From Conchocele bisecta (taxonomy: Eukaryota; Mollusca; Bivalvia; Lucinida; Thyasiridae): 64,000 bases of DNA. The notes under the pieces are model-generated. The model was not told where the DNA came from and did not search any database. It was given only the letters and a program-made list of their open reading frames with translations. The stretch lies in the NCBI GenBank assembly GCA_029237695.1, contig CM055280.1, positions 32,150,616 through 32,214,615 of the forward strand, read 5' to 3'. A program made the position numbers and the translations under genes. This document shows positions 34,364 through 45,659 of the stretch, piece by piece; positions within the stretch are counted from its first letter, which is position 1, and every line of letters starts with the position of its first letter.

Positions 34364-35205
34364 ATGAGAAAATTAAAATACATTCTAGATAGAGAATGCC
34401 TTGAAATAACTTATCTTAATTGTATTAGACCGGTATTAGAATATGCGGATGTCGTCTGGGATAATTGTACCCAGTATGAGAAGGATGCCCTCGAAAAAAT
34501 TCAGATTGAAGCAGCACGTATCGCTACAGGTGCCACTCGGCTTGTTTCAATCGAGTCCTTATATATAGAAACCTGCTGGGAAACATTAGGAAATAGACGT
34601 CACTCCCATAAATTGTCCCTATTTTACAAAATGAAAAATGAAAAATGGCATCTCACCCGGTTACTTGGTCGATGTGCTTCCACGGAAATAGATACGTCCC
34701 GTTACAATTTACGAAAACCTGAGAATATACAGATTTTACGGTCCAGAACCACCCTTTATTATACTCGTTTCTACCATCTTCAATCCGGAGTGGTAACTCC
34801 TTCCCAGATGACACACGGAGCGCCCCATCACTTAATTGTTTTTAAAACCAAAATAAAAACAAATACCGGAGAGGTCCCAACCTACTACTACAGTGGTACT
34901 AGGTATGTCCAGGTATTACACACACATCTTAGAACGAAATGCAGTTCTCTCAATCATGATTTATATCGTAAGAACATTATTGACTCGCCCAACTGTAACT
35001 GTGGACAAGTTGAAGATGTCCCCATTTCTTTTTCCACTGCACTCAATATGGAGCACATAGAGCTCAACTAATAGACGACATACACACTTTTTGCCAACCC
35101 ACCCTCCACACTATACTCTATGGCAACAGACAACTAGACAATAACTCCAATGAAGCCATTTTCGCATCAGTTAGACTATTCATACAAAACACCGGTCGTT
35201 TTTAG
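34364..35205 (+). pseudogene. LINE ORF2 C-terminal region
   Basis: Open frame with RPVLEYADVVWDNCT and LEKIQIEAARIATGATR, a conserved segment after the thumb in CR1/Jockey-like proteins, then CNCGQVEDVP. A frameshift at about 35025 moves the following LFHCTQY (which completes the Cys/His motif) and the end of the protein to another frame, which stops at 35203-35205. Confidence 0.75.
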
Positions 35206-35704
35206 TGCACCATATAATGATGCCTGCGTGTGTACATGCGCATCACTAACTGACTTGGGGTGGCGATAACTGGGCATGGCTTGGTGTGGGAACATGACTC
35301 CAACTCCTATTGTGGCTTGCTTATTGCCTTATTTCCTTATTTTTTTTTCCATTTCATGTATCACGTAATTGATTATATAGAACCTATTGCCTGTATATTT
35401 GTGTCAATACTAAATTTTTCGGAAAATTTGAAATTTAATTGCTTTAATGTAATTGCCGTGTATCAGACGATGCTTGCGCATCACTGACTTGGGGTGGCGA
35501 TAACTGGGCATGGCTTGGTGTGGGAACATGACTCCAACTCCTATTGTGGCTTGCTTATTGCCTTATTTCCTTATTTTTTTTCCATTTCATGTATCACGTA
35601 ATTGATTATATAGAACATATTGCCTGTATATTTGTGTCAATACTAAATTTTTCGGAAATTTGAAATTTAATTGCTTTAATGTAATTGCCGTGTATCAGAC
35701 GATG
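35206..35704 (+). repeat. LINE 3' tail, tandemly duplicated
   Basis: Two direct copies of a ~234 bp unit beginning TGACTTGGGGTGGCGATAAC (35251 and 35485) and ending TGCCGTGTATCAGACGATGC. They are nearly identical, including a T8-T10 tract. The pair directly follows the LINE stop codon, so it is its 3' UTR duplicated in place. The second copy abuts the MITE/satellite segment at 35.74 kb. Confidence 0.75.
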
Positions 35705-35738
35705 CTGAAACCAGAACAACTTATAATCCAGAAAATAT

Positions 35739-35967
35739 GCGTATGTGTTTTGCGACCAGTGCAGACCCAGATAGGCCTGTGCATCCGCAGTCTGATCAGA
35801 ATCTGCACTGTTAACCATTCCATTAGTGTATCATCTGTCCTGCTTCTAACAAGCACTATAGATCATTATCAGGCTACAGGAGTTTGCTACATGTATTTGA
35901 TCAGTCTGAGTAGCTACAATGGTCACAAAACCCATAAGCCCCATTTCTTCAGTCACAGCCACATACA
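35739..35967. mobile_element. MITE family 1, copy d, left arm truncated
   Basis: The S2 partner of copy a. The first ~30 bp of the left arm are missing where the segment joins the LINE tail. Confidence 0.7.
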
Positions 35968-38340
35968 TGTTTTCTTTAATTTACATGGCTTGTCTCTTCG
36001 AGATATACATTTACAATACAATGGTATTATTATTTTTTATGTTTTCATGAATCGCATGTATTTCAGTTAGAGTCGTGAAACTTTACAGGAATACTGGTCA
36101 TCGTGTGAAGTTGCGCACCTGGGGTTTTAGATGCGGATTCACCAGGTATACAGAAAAGTATTTTGGCTGATTTCAGAGTTTAATGGCTTGATTGGGAGGG
36201 GTTATGTTCTTGATTTCAGAGTTATGGCCCTTGTTTTAGTGAAAAGTGGAGATATTCAACTTGTGTCGCGCGTATCTTCAAAAGTAAGCGGAATATACAA
36301 GGTAGCTACATATATGCTGTTACTGCCTTAAATTATTTTCCAAGTCCTGATAACATACAGTGGTGGTATTGGGGGAGACAGGTGTTTTTGTCTGAAAAAC
36401 AATCATCTAGTTACTTACTTAATTCCCCTTGGTTAAGGTTTTTAGTCAACCTTGGTTAAGGTTTTTAGTCAAGCTTGTACATGGAATACTATTGTGCATA
36501 CAGACACCATACTTGGACAATTTTTTTTGCATTTTTCATAGGGATGTACATCAATAACCCCTGATATATATTTTACCTTGACCTACATTTCCTCTTGAAT
36601 TACTTACTTAATTCCCTTTGGTTAAGGTTTTTGTCAAGCTTATATATGGAATACTCCTGGCCCTACACCCACCATACTTGGACAACTTCATCTCCTAGTG
36701 ATGTACATCAACAACCCCTGACCTATATTTGACCTTGACCTACATTTAACATTGAATTACTTAGTTAATTCCCCTTGGTTAAGGTGTTTAGTCAAACTTG
36801 TACATGGAATACTAGTGTGCATACAGACACCATACTTGGACAACATTTTCTCATAGGGATGTACATCAATAACACCTGATGTATATTTTACCTTGACCTA
36901 CATTTCCTCTTGAATTACTTACTTAACAACCGCTTACGTTTATTTGACCTTCACCTACATTTAACCTTGAATTACTTAGTTAATTCCCCTTGGTTAAGGT
37001 TTTTAGTCAACCTTAGTTACGGTTTTTAGCTCGACTATTCGAAGAATAAGTAGAGCTTATGTTGTCACCCCGGCGTCGGCGTCACCGTCACGCCTTGGTT
37101 AAGGTTTTTAGTCAACCTTGTATATGGAGTACTACTGGCCCTACACCCACCATACTTGCACAACTTCATCTCCTAGTGATGTACATCAATAACCCCTGAT
37201 CTATATTTGACCTTGACCTACATTTCCTCTTGAATTACTTAGTTAATTCCCCTTGGTTAAGGTTTTTAGTCAACCTTGGTTGAGGTTTTTAGTCAAGCAT
37301 GTACATGGAATACTTGTGTGGTTACAGACACCATACTTGGACAACCTTTTCTCATAGCGATGTACATCAAGAACCCCTGATCTATATTTGACCTTGACCT
37401 ACATTTCCTCTTGAATTACTTAGTTAATTCCCATTGGTTAAGATTTTTAGTCAAGCGTGTATATGAAATATTCCTGGCCCTACACCCACCATACTTGGAC
37501 AACTTCACCTCCTAGTGATGTACATCAACAACCATTGACCTATATTTGACCTTCACCTACATTTAACCTTCTATTACTTAGTTAATTCCCCTTGGTTAAG
37601 GTTTTTAGTCAACCTTGGTTAAGGTTTTTAGTCAAGCTTGTACATGGAAAACTATTGTGCATACAGACACCATACTTGGACAACCTTTTCTCATAGGGAT
37701 GTACATCAATAACCCCTGATCTATATGTCACATTGACCTACATTTCCTCTTCAATTACTTAGTTAATTCCCCTTGTTTAAGGTTTTTAGTCTAGCTTGTA
37801 TATGGAATATTCCTGGCCCTACACCCACCATACTTGGACAACTTGATCTCCTAATGATGTACATCAACAACCACTGACCTATATTTGACCTTGACCTACA
37901 TTTAACGTTTAATTACTTAGTTAATTCCCCTTGGTTAAGGTTTTTAGTCAAGCTTGTACATGGAATACTATTGTGCATACTGACACCATACTTGGACAAC
38001 CTTTTCTCATAGCGATGTACATCAATAACCCCTGATCTATATTTGACCTTGACCTACATTTCCTCTTGAATTACTTACTTAATTCTCCTTGGTTAAGGTT
38101 TTTAGTCAAGCTTGTAGATGCAATACTATCTGGCCCTACACCAAACCATACTTGGACAACTTCATCTCCTAGTGATGTACATCAATAATTCCTGACCTAT
38201 ATTTGATTTTTTCCTTGACCTACTTTTATCCTTGGATTATTTTCTTATTTCCCCTTGGTTAAGGTTTTTAGTCAAGCTTGTATATGGAATATTCCTGGGC
38301 CTACAGCAACCCTACTTGGAAAACTTCATCTCCTAGTGAT
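35740..38340. repeat. segmental duplication S2, copy 2
   Basis: Partner of 577-3116. It begins directly after the LINE tail, inside the left arm of the MITE, so the border truncates that MITE. Confidence 0.8.
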
Positions 38341-38960
38341 GTACATCAATAACCCCTGACCTATATCTGACATTGACCTACATTTAACCTTAAATTACTT
38401 ACTTAATTTCCCTTAGTTAAGGTTTTTAGTCAACCTTGGTTAAGGTTTTTATGAAGGCCGCGGCCACATTGACCTACATTAACCTTGAATTACTTACTTA
38501 ATTTCCCTTGGTTAACGTTTTTAGTCAACCTTGGTTAAGGTTTTTATGCAGGCCGCGGCCACCTTGTTTGTCAAGCTATGTGTACAACCCTCGTAGTCGA
38601 GCTATGTTGTTCTCCTACAGCTCTTGTTAGTCAAGCTGGTAGATGCAATACTATTGTGCATACAGACACCATACTTGGATAACTTTTTCTCCTAGGGATG
38701 TACATCAATAACCCTTGACCTATATTTTACCTGGTCCTACATTTAACCTTCAATTACTTACTTATTTCCCCTGTATTAAGGTTTGTACTCAAACTTGGTT
38801 AACGTTTATAGTCAAGCTTGTATATGGAATACTCCTGGGCCTACAGCAACCATACTTGGAAAACTTCTTCTCCTATTGATGTACATCAATACCCCCTGAC
38901 CTATATCTGACATTGACCTACATTTAACTTTGAATTACTTACTTAATTTGCCTTGGTTAA
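36411..38960. repeat. 158 bp satellite array, copy B
   Basis: About 15 monomers of the CCTTGGTTAAGG family with the same alternation of two types. Towards the right end it is mixed with segments carrying GGCCGCGGCC (about 38458, 38553 and 38996). Confidence 0.8.
37028..38626 (+). mobile_element. Helentron-like non-autonomous element with 158 bp repeats
   Basis: The 5' head AGCTCGACTA is matched near the 3' end by TAGTCGAGCT (38594-38603), a 10 bp inverted pair. It then has a degenerate TGT...ACA stem and TCTTG|TT. The inside consists of 158 bp satellite monomers. Helentrons insert between two T and have this sub-terminal inverted repeat plus 3' hairpin. A second 3' end of the same family lies at 39045-39077, with perfect hairpin GCTGTTCTCCTACAGC. 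Confidence 0.5.
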
Positions 38961-39044
38961 GGTTTTTAGTCAACCTTGGTTAATGTTTTTATGCAGGCCG
39001 CGGCCACCTTGTTTGACAAGCTATGTGTACACCGACAACCCTCG

Positions 39045-39077
39045 TAGTCGAGCTATGCTGTTCTCCTACAGCTCTTG
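39045..39077 (+). mobile_element. Helentron-like 3' end
   Basis: TAGTCGAGCT, hairpin GCTGTTCTCCTACAGC (39057-39072), then TCTTG|TT. It lacks its own 5' head nearby; the array before it may be a second tandem copy. Confidence 0.5.
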
Positions 39078-39374
39078 TTTATTCCAGTTCCTATTGCACA
39101 TTTTTCTCTGAGTGTCAGACGCCAACACACCCCATTGTCACCCACAGTTCAATATATTAACATTACTACACATTTTACCTACTTCTATGGGCTGCTACAC
39201 ATTGCAACAAATATTTTGGTATATTACATGAGGTACTGTCACAGTTCTATGTTTGAGAATTTTGACTTTGAAATTATACAATAAAGTATAAAGTATAAAG
39301 TCATACCTTAAGAATATTCAGGGGCCGAGGTTATAAAACATTTTATCAATCTCAGACTCGGACGCAAGCAGATA

Positions 39375-39463
39375 CTAATCAGACTGCGGATGCACAGGCT
39401 GATCTGGAGCGACACTAGTTGCAAAACCCATAAGCCCCATTTCTCCAGTCACAGCTACATATG
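39375..39463. mobile_element. MITE family 1, right half
   Basis: Only the core end (TGCACAGGCTGATCTGGA) and right arm (AAGCCCCATTTCTCCAGTCA) remain. Part of the same core recurs at about 39528-39570. Confidence 0.6.
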
Positions 39464-39640
39464 AGACGGGCCATGTAATGTTGTACCTTCGGTCATCTGA
39501 TAATATTTTTCATTGCTCTGACAACCAGTGTAGACCCCGAGCAGGCTGATCTAGGTCCTCGCTGGTTGCAATGGCCAAGTTGTACAGTTATAAAATTGAT
39601 AAAATATGCAGAAAAATAATATGTTTGCTATTTGTTTCAG

Positions 39641-39816
39641 ATATGTTGAATCCGGTCATGTGCAGGAAATCCTGTACTTTGACGTTAGACAGTCCATTCT
39701 GCTTCTTGAAGGCTGGTGTACTTCCATCAATGCGGACAAAAGACGATCCTCATGATGCATGTGTGTGTCTGACTAAATGCCTGGCTGATGTCACTGGCCA
39801 GGAATTGTATGGCTGG
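39641..39816 (+). CDS. candidate Cys-rich exon of an unidentified gene
   Basis: Plus-strand open segment of 176 bp flanked by a strong acceptor (CTATTTGTTTCAG) and donor GTATGT. The encoded 58 residues contain seven Cys, including MCRKSC, FCFLKAG and ACVCLTKC, and end QELYGW. The Cys spacing loosely resembles a WSC-type extracellular module, but I cannot assign a family. No neighbouring exon with a compatible phase was found: it enters in phase 1 and leaves in phase 0. It lies in one of the few non-repetitive stretches of this part of the window. An isolated decayed exon is the alternative. Confidence 0.4.
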
Positions 39817-39950
39817 GTATGTTAATAATAGGACATATAGTTTTTATGCTCCTTGGAAAAAATTATTCTTTACCATCAGACCATAATATCGTCTTCTTAA
39901 TTTGGATATTTTTTCAAACTTGGAAGTCAAAGCGGAATCGGAGAGCATCC

Positions 39951-39973
39951 GTCGGTTTTACCGACACATCTAG
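39951..39973 (+). mobile_element. Helitron-like 3' end
   Basis: Perfect hairpin GTCGGTTTTACCGAC (39951-39965) followed by ACATCTAG|T. Another element head (GTATCCCCC) starts only two bases further on. Confidence 0.5.
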
Positions 39974-39975
39974 TT

Positions 39976-40675
39976 GTATCCCCCGGACGAAAGCCGGGGG
40001 ATACTATGGATTTGACTCCGAACATAGTCCGCGTCCGCCGCAGACACTTCTTGTCCTGAGCATAACTCGAACACCCTTGGGCATATTTTCATGAAACTTC
40101 ACACATGCATAGACCACGACCCGACGGTGTGTCGCGCATAAGAATGACAACTCTTGCACAACTAATTTTTGAGTTATCTCCCTTTTTTTTTCGCACACCG
40201 ATTGAGCATAACTCTACCACCCTTTGGAATATTGTCATGAAACTTCACACATGCATAGACCACGACCCGAAGGTGTGTCACGCACGATAATGACAACTCT
40301 TGCATAGCTAACATTTGAGTTATCTCCCTTTTTTGTTTCGCGCACTCTACAAACTGGACAATAATGCATGAAGACCCATTTTCTCGTGTGCTCTGTACAC
40401 CTTTATACCTGTAGAGAGAACAATAGCCTTCTCCGGTTGAACAATAGTGACTGGGAGAACCATTCACCTGTGCATATGCTAGCATGTGCAAATGTCCAGA
40501 CTGACCACTAACTGACCACTAACTTATTACAGGTAATTTATACAGGTAAATGATTATATGACATTTCCGTAAACTGTGTTGACAATATTGTGGCAATATG
40601 TGCACCTGTGCTGATATGATATGTAGATAAATATATGACTATTAAAAAAATTCTGGGCTCCAGTAGCGAGCATTA
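39976..40675 (+). mobile_element. GTATCCCCC family element, short copy
   Basis: Head stem GTATCCCCC / GGGGGATAC (39976-40004), GTCCGC-rich stretch, two ~155 bp monomers containing AACTCGAACACCCTTG-type sequence and GAGTTATCTCCCTTT, then a unique ~290 bp tail ending CTGGGCTCCAGTAGCGAGCA. It is cut there by the next head at 40678. Confidence 0.6.
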
Positions 40676-40865
40676 TTGTATCCCCCGGACAAAAGTCGGG
40701 GGATACTATGGGTTTGACACCGTGCCGCGTCCGCGTCCGCCGCAGACACTTCTTGTCCGGAGCATAACTCGAACACCCTTTGGAATATTTTCATGAAACT
40801 TCACACATGCATAGACCACGATGCGAAGGTTTGTCTTGCACAAGAATGACAAATCTTGCATAGCT

Positions 40866-41940
40866 ATTTTGTTTACTTACCACTTTGGGACAAATCTACG
40901 TGCACGTTTCTCAATCCTACAATAACTTCTCAATACTTTTGCCAATCGCTTAAATATTTATACACATGATGCATATGAACATGCCCTACACACTCCACCG
41001 CCCAGTACTTCGACCTTGACCTTTGACCTTTGACCTTCACCTTTTCTACTTTAAATGTTTACTTAGCACTTTGGGACAAATCTACGTGCACGTTTCTCAA
41101 TCCTACAATAACTTCTCAATACTTTTGCCAATCCCTTAAATATTTATACACATGATACATATAAACATGCCCTACACACTCCACCACCCAGTCCTTCGAC
41201 CTTCACCTTTGACCTTCACCTTTCCTAATTTAAATGTTTACTTACCACTTTGGGACAAATCTACGTGCACGTTTCTCAATCCTACAATAAATTCTCAATA
41301 CTTTTGCCAATCACTTAAATATTTATACACATGATACATATGAACATGCCCTACACACTCCACCACCCAGTACTTCGATCTTGACCTTTGACCGTCACCT
41401 TTTCTACTTTAAATGTTTACTTAGCACTTTGGGACAAATCTACGTGCACGTTTCTCAATCCTACAATAACTTCTCAATACTTTTGCCAATCCCTTATATA
41501 TTTATACACATGATACATATGAACATGTCCTACACACTCCACCACCCAGTACTTCGACCTTGACCTTTGACCTTGACCTTCTTACTTTAAATGTTTACTT
41601 AGCACTTTGGGACAAATCTACGTGCACGTTTCTCAATCCTACAATAACTTCTCAATACTTTTGCCAATCGCTTAAATATTTATACAAATGATACATATGC
41701 ACATGCCCTACACACTTCACCACCCAGTACTTCGACGTTCACCTTTGACCTTCACCTTTTCTACTTTAAATGTTTACTTACCACTTTGGGACAAATCTAC
41801 GTGCACGTTTCTCAATCCTACAATAACTTCTCAATACTTTTGCCAATCGCTTAAATATTTATACACATGATACATATGAACATGCCCTACACACTCCACC
41901 ACCCAGTACTTCGACCTTCACCTTTGACCTTCACCTTTTT
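40866..41940. repeat. 179 bp tandem array
   Basis: Six monomers. GGGACAAATCTACGTGCACG occurs at 40887, 41073, 41252, 41431, 41609 and 41788, i.e. steps of 186, 179, 179, 178 and 179. Each has a CTCCACCACCCAGTACTTCG segment and GACCTTTGACCTTCACC runs. Open frames here are repeats of MIHMNMPYTLHHPV-type sequence, not genes. Confidence 0.85.
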
Positions 41941-42084
41941 ATGCCCCCGCAACAGAATGGTGAGTGGGGCATATAGTGTTACCGGCGTCCGTCCGTACTC
42001 GGGTAAATGGCTTGTAATCAAATATGCCTCGTTTTCTTTGGCTGCCAGCGGGGGCATTCGTGTGCCGACAGGCCACATTTCTAG
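41941..42084 (+). mobile_element. minimal 144 bp Helitron-like element (ATGCCCCCGC family)
   Basis: Head ATGCCCCCGC folding on GTGGGGCAT, CGTCCGTCCG, then GCGGGGGCAT (42048-42057, exact inverse of the head), a TGTGCC/GGCCACA hairpin, TTT and CTAG|T (42081-42085). It has every terminal part but no tandem body. A longer relative lies at 48754-49260. Confidence 0.55.
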
Positions 42085-43007
42085 TTTGTTTTGCACATTG
42101 ATTTCGTGTCCGGATCATATAACTCGACCACCCTTTGGAATATTTTCATGAAACTTCACACATGCATAGACCACGACCCGACGGTGTGTCGCGCACAAGA
42201 ATGACAACTCATGCATAGCTAATTTTTGAGTTATCTCCCTTTTTTGTTTCGCGCACTGATTGAGCATAACTCTACCACCCTTTGGAATATTTTCATGAAA
42301 CTTCACACATGCATAGACCACGACCCAAAGGTGTGTCGTGTACAAGAATGACAACTAGCTAACTTTTGAGTTATCTCCCTTTTTTGTTTTCGCACACTGA
42401 TTTCCTGTCCGGAGCATAACTCGTCCACCCTTTGGAATATTTTCATGAAACTTCACACATGCATAGACCAGGACCAGAAGGTGTGTCTCACACACGAATG
42501 ACAACTCTTGCATAGCTAATTTTTTAGTTATCTCCCTTTTTTGTTTTGCGCACTCTACAAACTGGACATTAATGCATGAAGACCCGTTTTGTCATGTGCT
42601 CTGTACACCATACCTGTAGAGAGAACAATAGCCTTCTCCGGTTGAACAATAGTGACTGGGAGAACCATTCACTTGTGCATGTGCTAGCATGTGCAAATGT
42701 CCAGCAGACTGACCACTAACTGACCACACTAACTTATTACAGGTAATTTATACAGGTAAATTATTTCCGTAAACTGTGTTGACAATATTGTGGCAATATG
42801 TGGACCTGTGCAGATATGATATGTAGATAAATATAGGACTATTAAAAAAAAATTCTGGGCTCCAGTAGCGAGCATTATTTTTTTTTCTTTTTTAATTTTT
42901 TTTTTATATTTTTTTTCCGTTTTTTTTTTTTTTAATTATTTTTAAATTTTTGTCTAGTAGCATAAGGTCGTAAGTGCTATATACGGACTATTATCATATA
43001 ATAAAAC

Positions 43008-43060
43008 AATTATTGACTAGTGAGCCATAGAATGATATTCTATGGCTCACTAGTCGTTAA
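43008..43060. repeat. palindrome GACTAGTGAGCCATAGAAT, copy 1
   Basis: GACTAGTGAGCCATAGAAT and ATTCTATGGCTCACTAGTC face each other across three bases. Also at 46248-46311 with a longer loop. Each is followed by GCTTTCGGGCCCAGGCTCGA and a Helentron-like end (ATTCCGCGGAAT then TCTTG|TT at 43150-43168 and about 46393-46410). Confidence 0.7.
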
Positions 43061-43599
43061 TTGTATAATATGTTCGGGTCAGTGAACATTGCTTTCGGGC
43101 CCAGGCTCGAGGTCAAGGCGGGACAAGGCGGGACAAGGCGAGGCATTTGATTCCGCGGAATTCTTGTTTACTTATCTCCCTTTGTTGTTTCATTCACTGA
43201 TTTCGTGTCCGGAGCATAACTCGAACACCCTTTGGAATATTTTCATTAAACCTCACACATGCATAGACTACGACCCAAAGGTGTGTCGCGCGCAAGAATG
43301 ACAACTCTTGCATCATTCATTTTTTTTACTTATCTCCCTTTGTTGTTTCATGCACTGATTTCGTGTTAAGTTATTTTTAAGTTATCTCTATTTGTTTTTC
43401 CGCACACTGATTTTGTCTCCGGAACATAACTCGAACACCCCTTTTTCAAACTACTTGTATATCTGTGGAGGAGGATACACATTCGCTTGACGACAAGCGT
43501 CCATTTCTAGTTTTCTCAGCTGTTCATAATTCTTTATCAATTTAAAATACACAATTTTTGTAGGCGTCCGTCTGTCTGTCTGTCCGTCAGTCTGTCTTC

Positions 43600-44384
43600 A
43601 AAATTTATAATGGCCTATATTTTCTGTTTCCATACTTGAATTTGCTTCATAATTCACACACACATTTCTCCAAGGGTCCTCTACTGTGCTGTGGCAAATC
43701 CACGTCCGTGCCGCCCCTTCTAAGCCCAGGGTCAAGGTCACATACTCTGTGCATCTCGAAACCTTAACGCTCGGACGCTCGGGTAAATGGCCTATATTTT
43801 CTGTTTGCTTGCTTGGATTTGCTTCATATTTCACACACGCATTGCTCCAAGGGTCATCCACTGCGCTGTGGCGAATCCACGTCCGGGCCGCCCCTTCTAA
43901 GCCCAGGGTCAAGGTCACATACTTTGTGCATCTCGAAACCTTAACGCTCGGACGCTCGGGTAAATGGCCTATATTTTCTGTTTCTTGTTTGGATTTGCTT
44001 CATATTTCACTCACGCATTGCTCCAAGGGTCCTCTACTGCGCTGTGACAAATCCACATATGTGCCTCCCCTTCTAAGCCCAGGGTCAAGGTCACATACTT
44101 TGTGCATCTCAAAACCTTAACGCTCGGACACTCGGGTAAATGGCCTATATTGTATGTTTCCTTGCTTGGATTTGCTTCATATTTCACACGCATTGCTCCA
44201 AGGGTCATCTACCTCTGCTAAGCCCAGGGTCAAGGTCAAATACTGTTTACGCTCGAAACCTTAACACGCTCTGGTAAATGGCTCATGAATTTTGTTTCCC
44301 TTAACCAGCACGTTGTGTTTTCAAATGTGCCATCGGTTCCTTTGCTGCCACCGGGCGCGCTTTGTTGTCCTCTGACAACTCTTG
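43600..44384 (+). mobile_element. 177 bp tandem array with Helentron-like 3' end
   Basis: TGGCCTATATTTTCTGTTTC recurs at 43611, 43788, 43965 and 44141 (steps 177, 177, 176). Each monomer has AAGCCCAGGGTCAAGGTCAC. The array ends with hairpin GTTGTCCTCTGACAAC (44364-44379) and TCTTG|TT. Confidence 0.6.
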
Positions 44385-44704
44385 TTAAGTCATGTACGTT
44401 CACAATGTATTGTAAATAGTGCAAATGCTATTGCAACCAGGATAGACCAGATCAGACAGTTCTGCACTGAATGCACTGATGTATACGTCAGTAAGCTGTA
44501 ATAAGGACATGATGTGAAGTATAATGTATTTCAATCACTGTTGCCTTAGGTCAGCATGTGGAATCCTGCAGTCTGATTAGAGTCTACAGTGTTTATCATT
44601 AGTAATGTAATACTGTGAGTCTGCACAGGGAAATACTTGGCATAGTTGCTCTTTATTGTATCCCCCAGACTACCGTCGGGGGATACTATGGATTTGACAG
44701 CGCG

Positions 44705-44739
<35 letters not shown>

Positions 44740-45659
44740 GTCCGCGTCCGCCGTAGACACTTCTTGTCCGGAGCATAACTCGAACACCCTTTGGAATATT
44801 TTCATGAAACTTCACACATGCATAGACCACGACCCGAAGGTGTGTCGCGCACAAGAATGACAACTCTTGCATAGCTAATTTTTGAGTTATCTCCCTTTTT
44901 TGTTTTTCGTGTTTCTGCACTGATTTCGTGTCCGGAGCATAACTCCACCACTTTCGAATATTTTCATGAAACTTCACACATGCATAGACCACGACCCGAA
45001 GGTGTGTCGCGCACAAGAATGACAACTCTTGCATAGCTAATTTTGAGTTATCTCCCTTTTTTGTTTCGCGCACTGATTGACCATAACTCGACCACCCTTT
45101 GGAATATTTTTATGAAACTTAACACATTCAATTAGACCACGAACCGAAGGTGTGTCGTGCACAAGAATGACAAACTCTTGCATAGCTAATTTTTGAGTTA
45201 TCTCCCTTTTTTGTTTTCGCTCACTGATTTCCTGTCCGGAGCATAACTCGACCACCCTTTGGAATATTTTCATGAAACTTCACACATGCATAGACCACGA
45301 CCCGGAGGTGTGTCGCGCACAAGAATGACAACTCTTGCGTAGCTAATTTTTCAGTTATCTCCCTTTTTTGTTTTGCGCACTCAACAATCTGGACAATAAT
45401 GCATGAAGACCTGTTTTCTCGTCTGCTCTGTATACCTTTTCTCGTGTGCTCTGTACACCTTACCTGTAGAGAGAACAATAGAAACTGGGAGAACCATGTG
45501 CTAAGCATGGGCTAGCATGTGCAGATGTCCACTGCTTGACCACTGCTTGACCACTGCTGACCAGGTAATTTATACAGGTAAATCACTACATTGGGTACTG
45601 TGTTGAAAATATTGTGGCATTATGTGGACCTTTGCAGATATATGTAGATAAATATAGGA

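Larger units (their letters stand above)
31500..35205 (+). mobile_element. APE-type non-LTR retrotransposon (CR1/L2/Jockey-like LINE)
   Basis: Nearly complete LINE on the plus strand: leader region with a 2A-like motif, apurinic endonuclease, reverse transcriptase, and a C-terminal Cys/His segment to a stop at 35203-35205. It is followed by a 3' tail that is tandemly duplicated. The reading frame is broken in several places, so this copy is not autonomous. Confidence 0.8.
40678..43510 (+). mobile_element. GTATCCCCC family Helitron-like element, 2.8 kb
   Basis: Head stem at 40678-40706, CGTCCG repeats, then one monomer, the 179 bp array, a nested 144 bp element, three more monomers, the ~290 bp tail and a 24 bp-arm palindrome (43012-43060). 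The 3' end has GGAGGATACAC (inverted match to the head), hairpin CGCTTGACGACAAGCG (43484-43499), six bases and CTAG|T. Confidence 0.55.

Noticed and set aside
41152..42151. Repeated frames with MPYTLHHPVLRPSPL
   Set aside because: Translation of the 179 bp tandem array.
44546..45508. Minus-strand frames up to 175 codons with repeated QELSFLCATHLRVVVYACVK
   Set aside because: The same peptide repeats once per tandem monomer; the frame is open because the monomer lacks stops, not because of coding selection.
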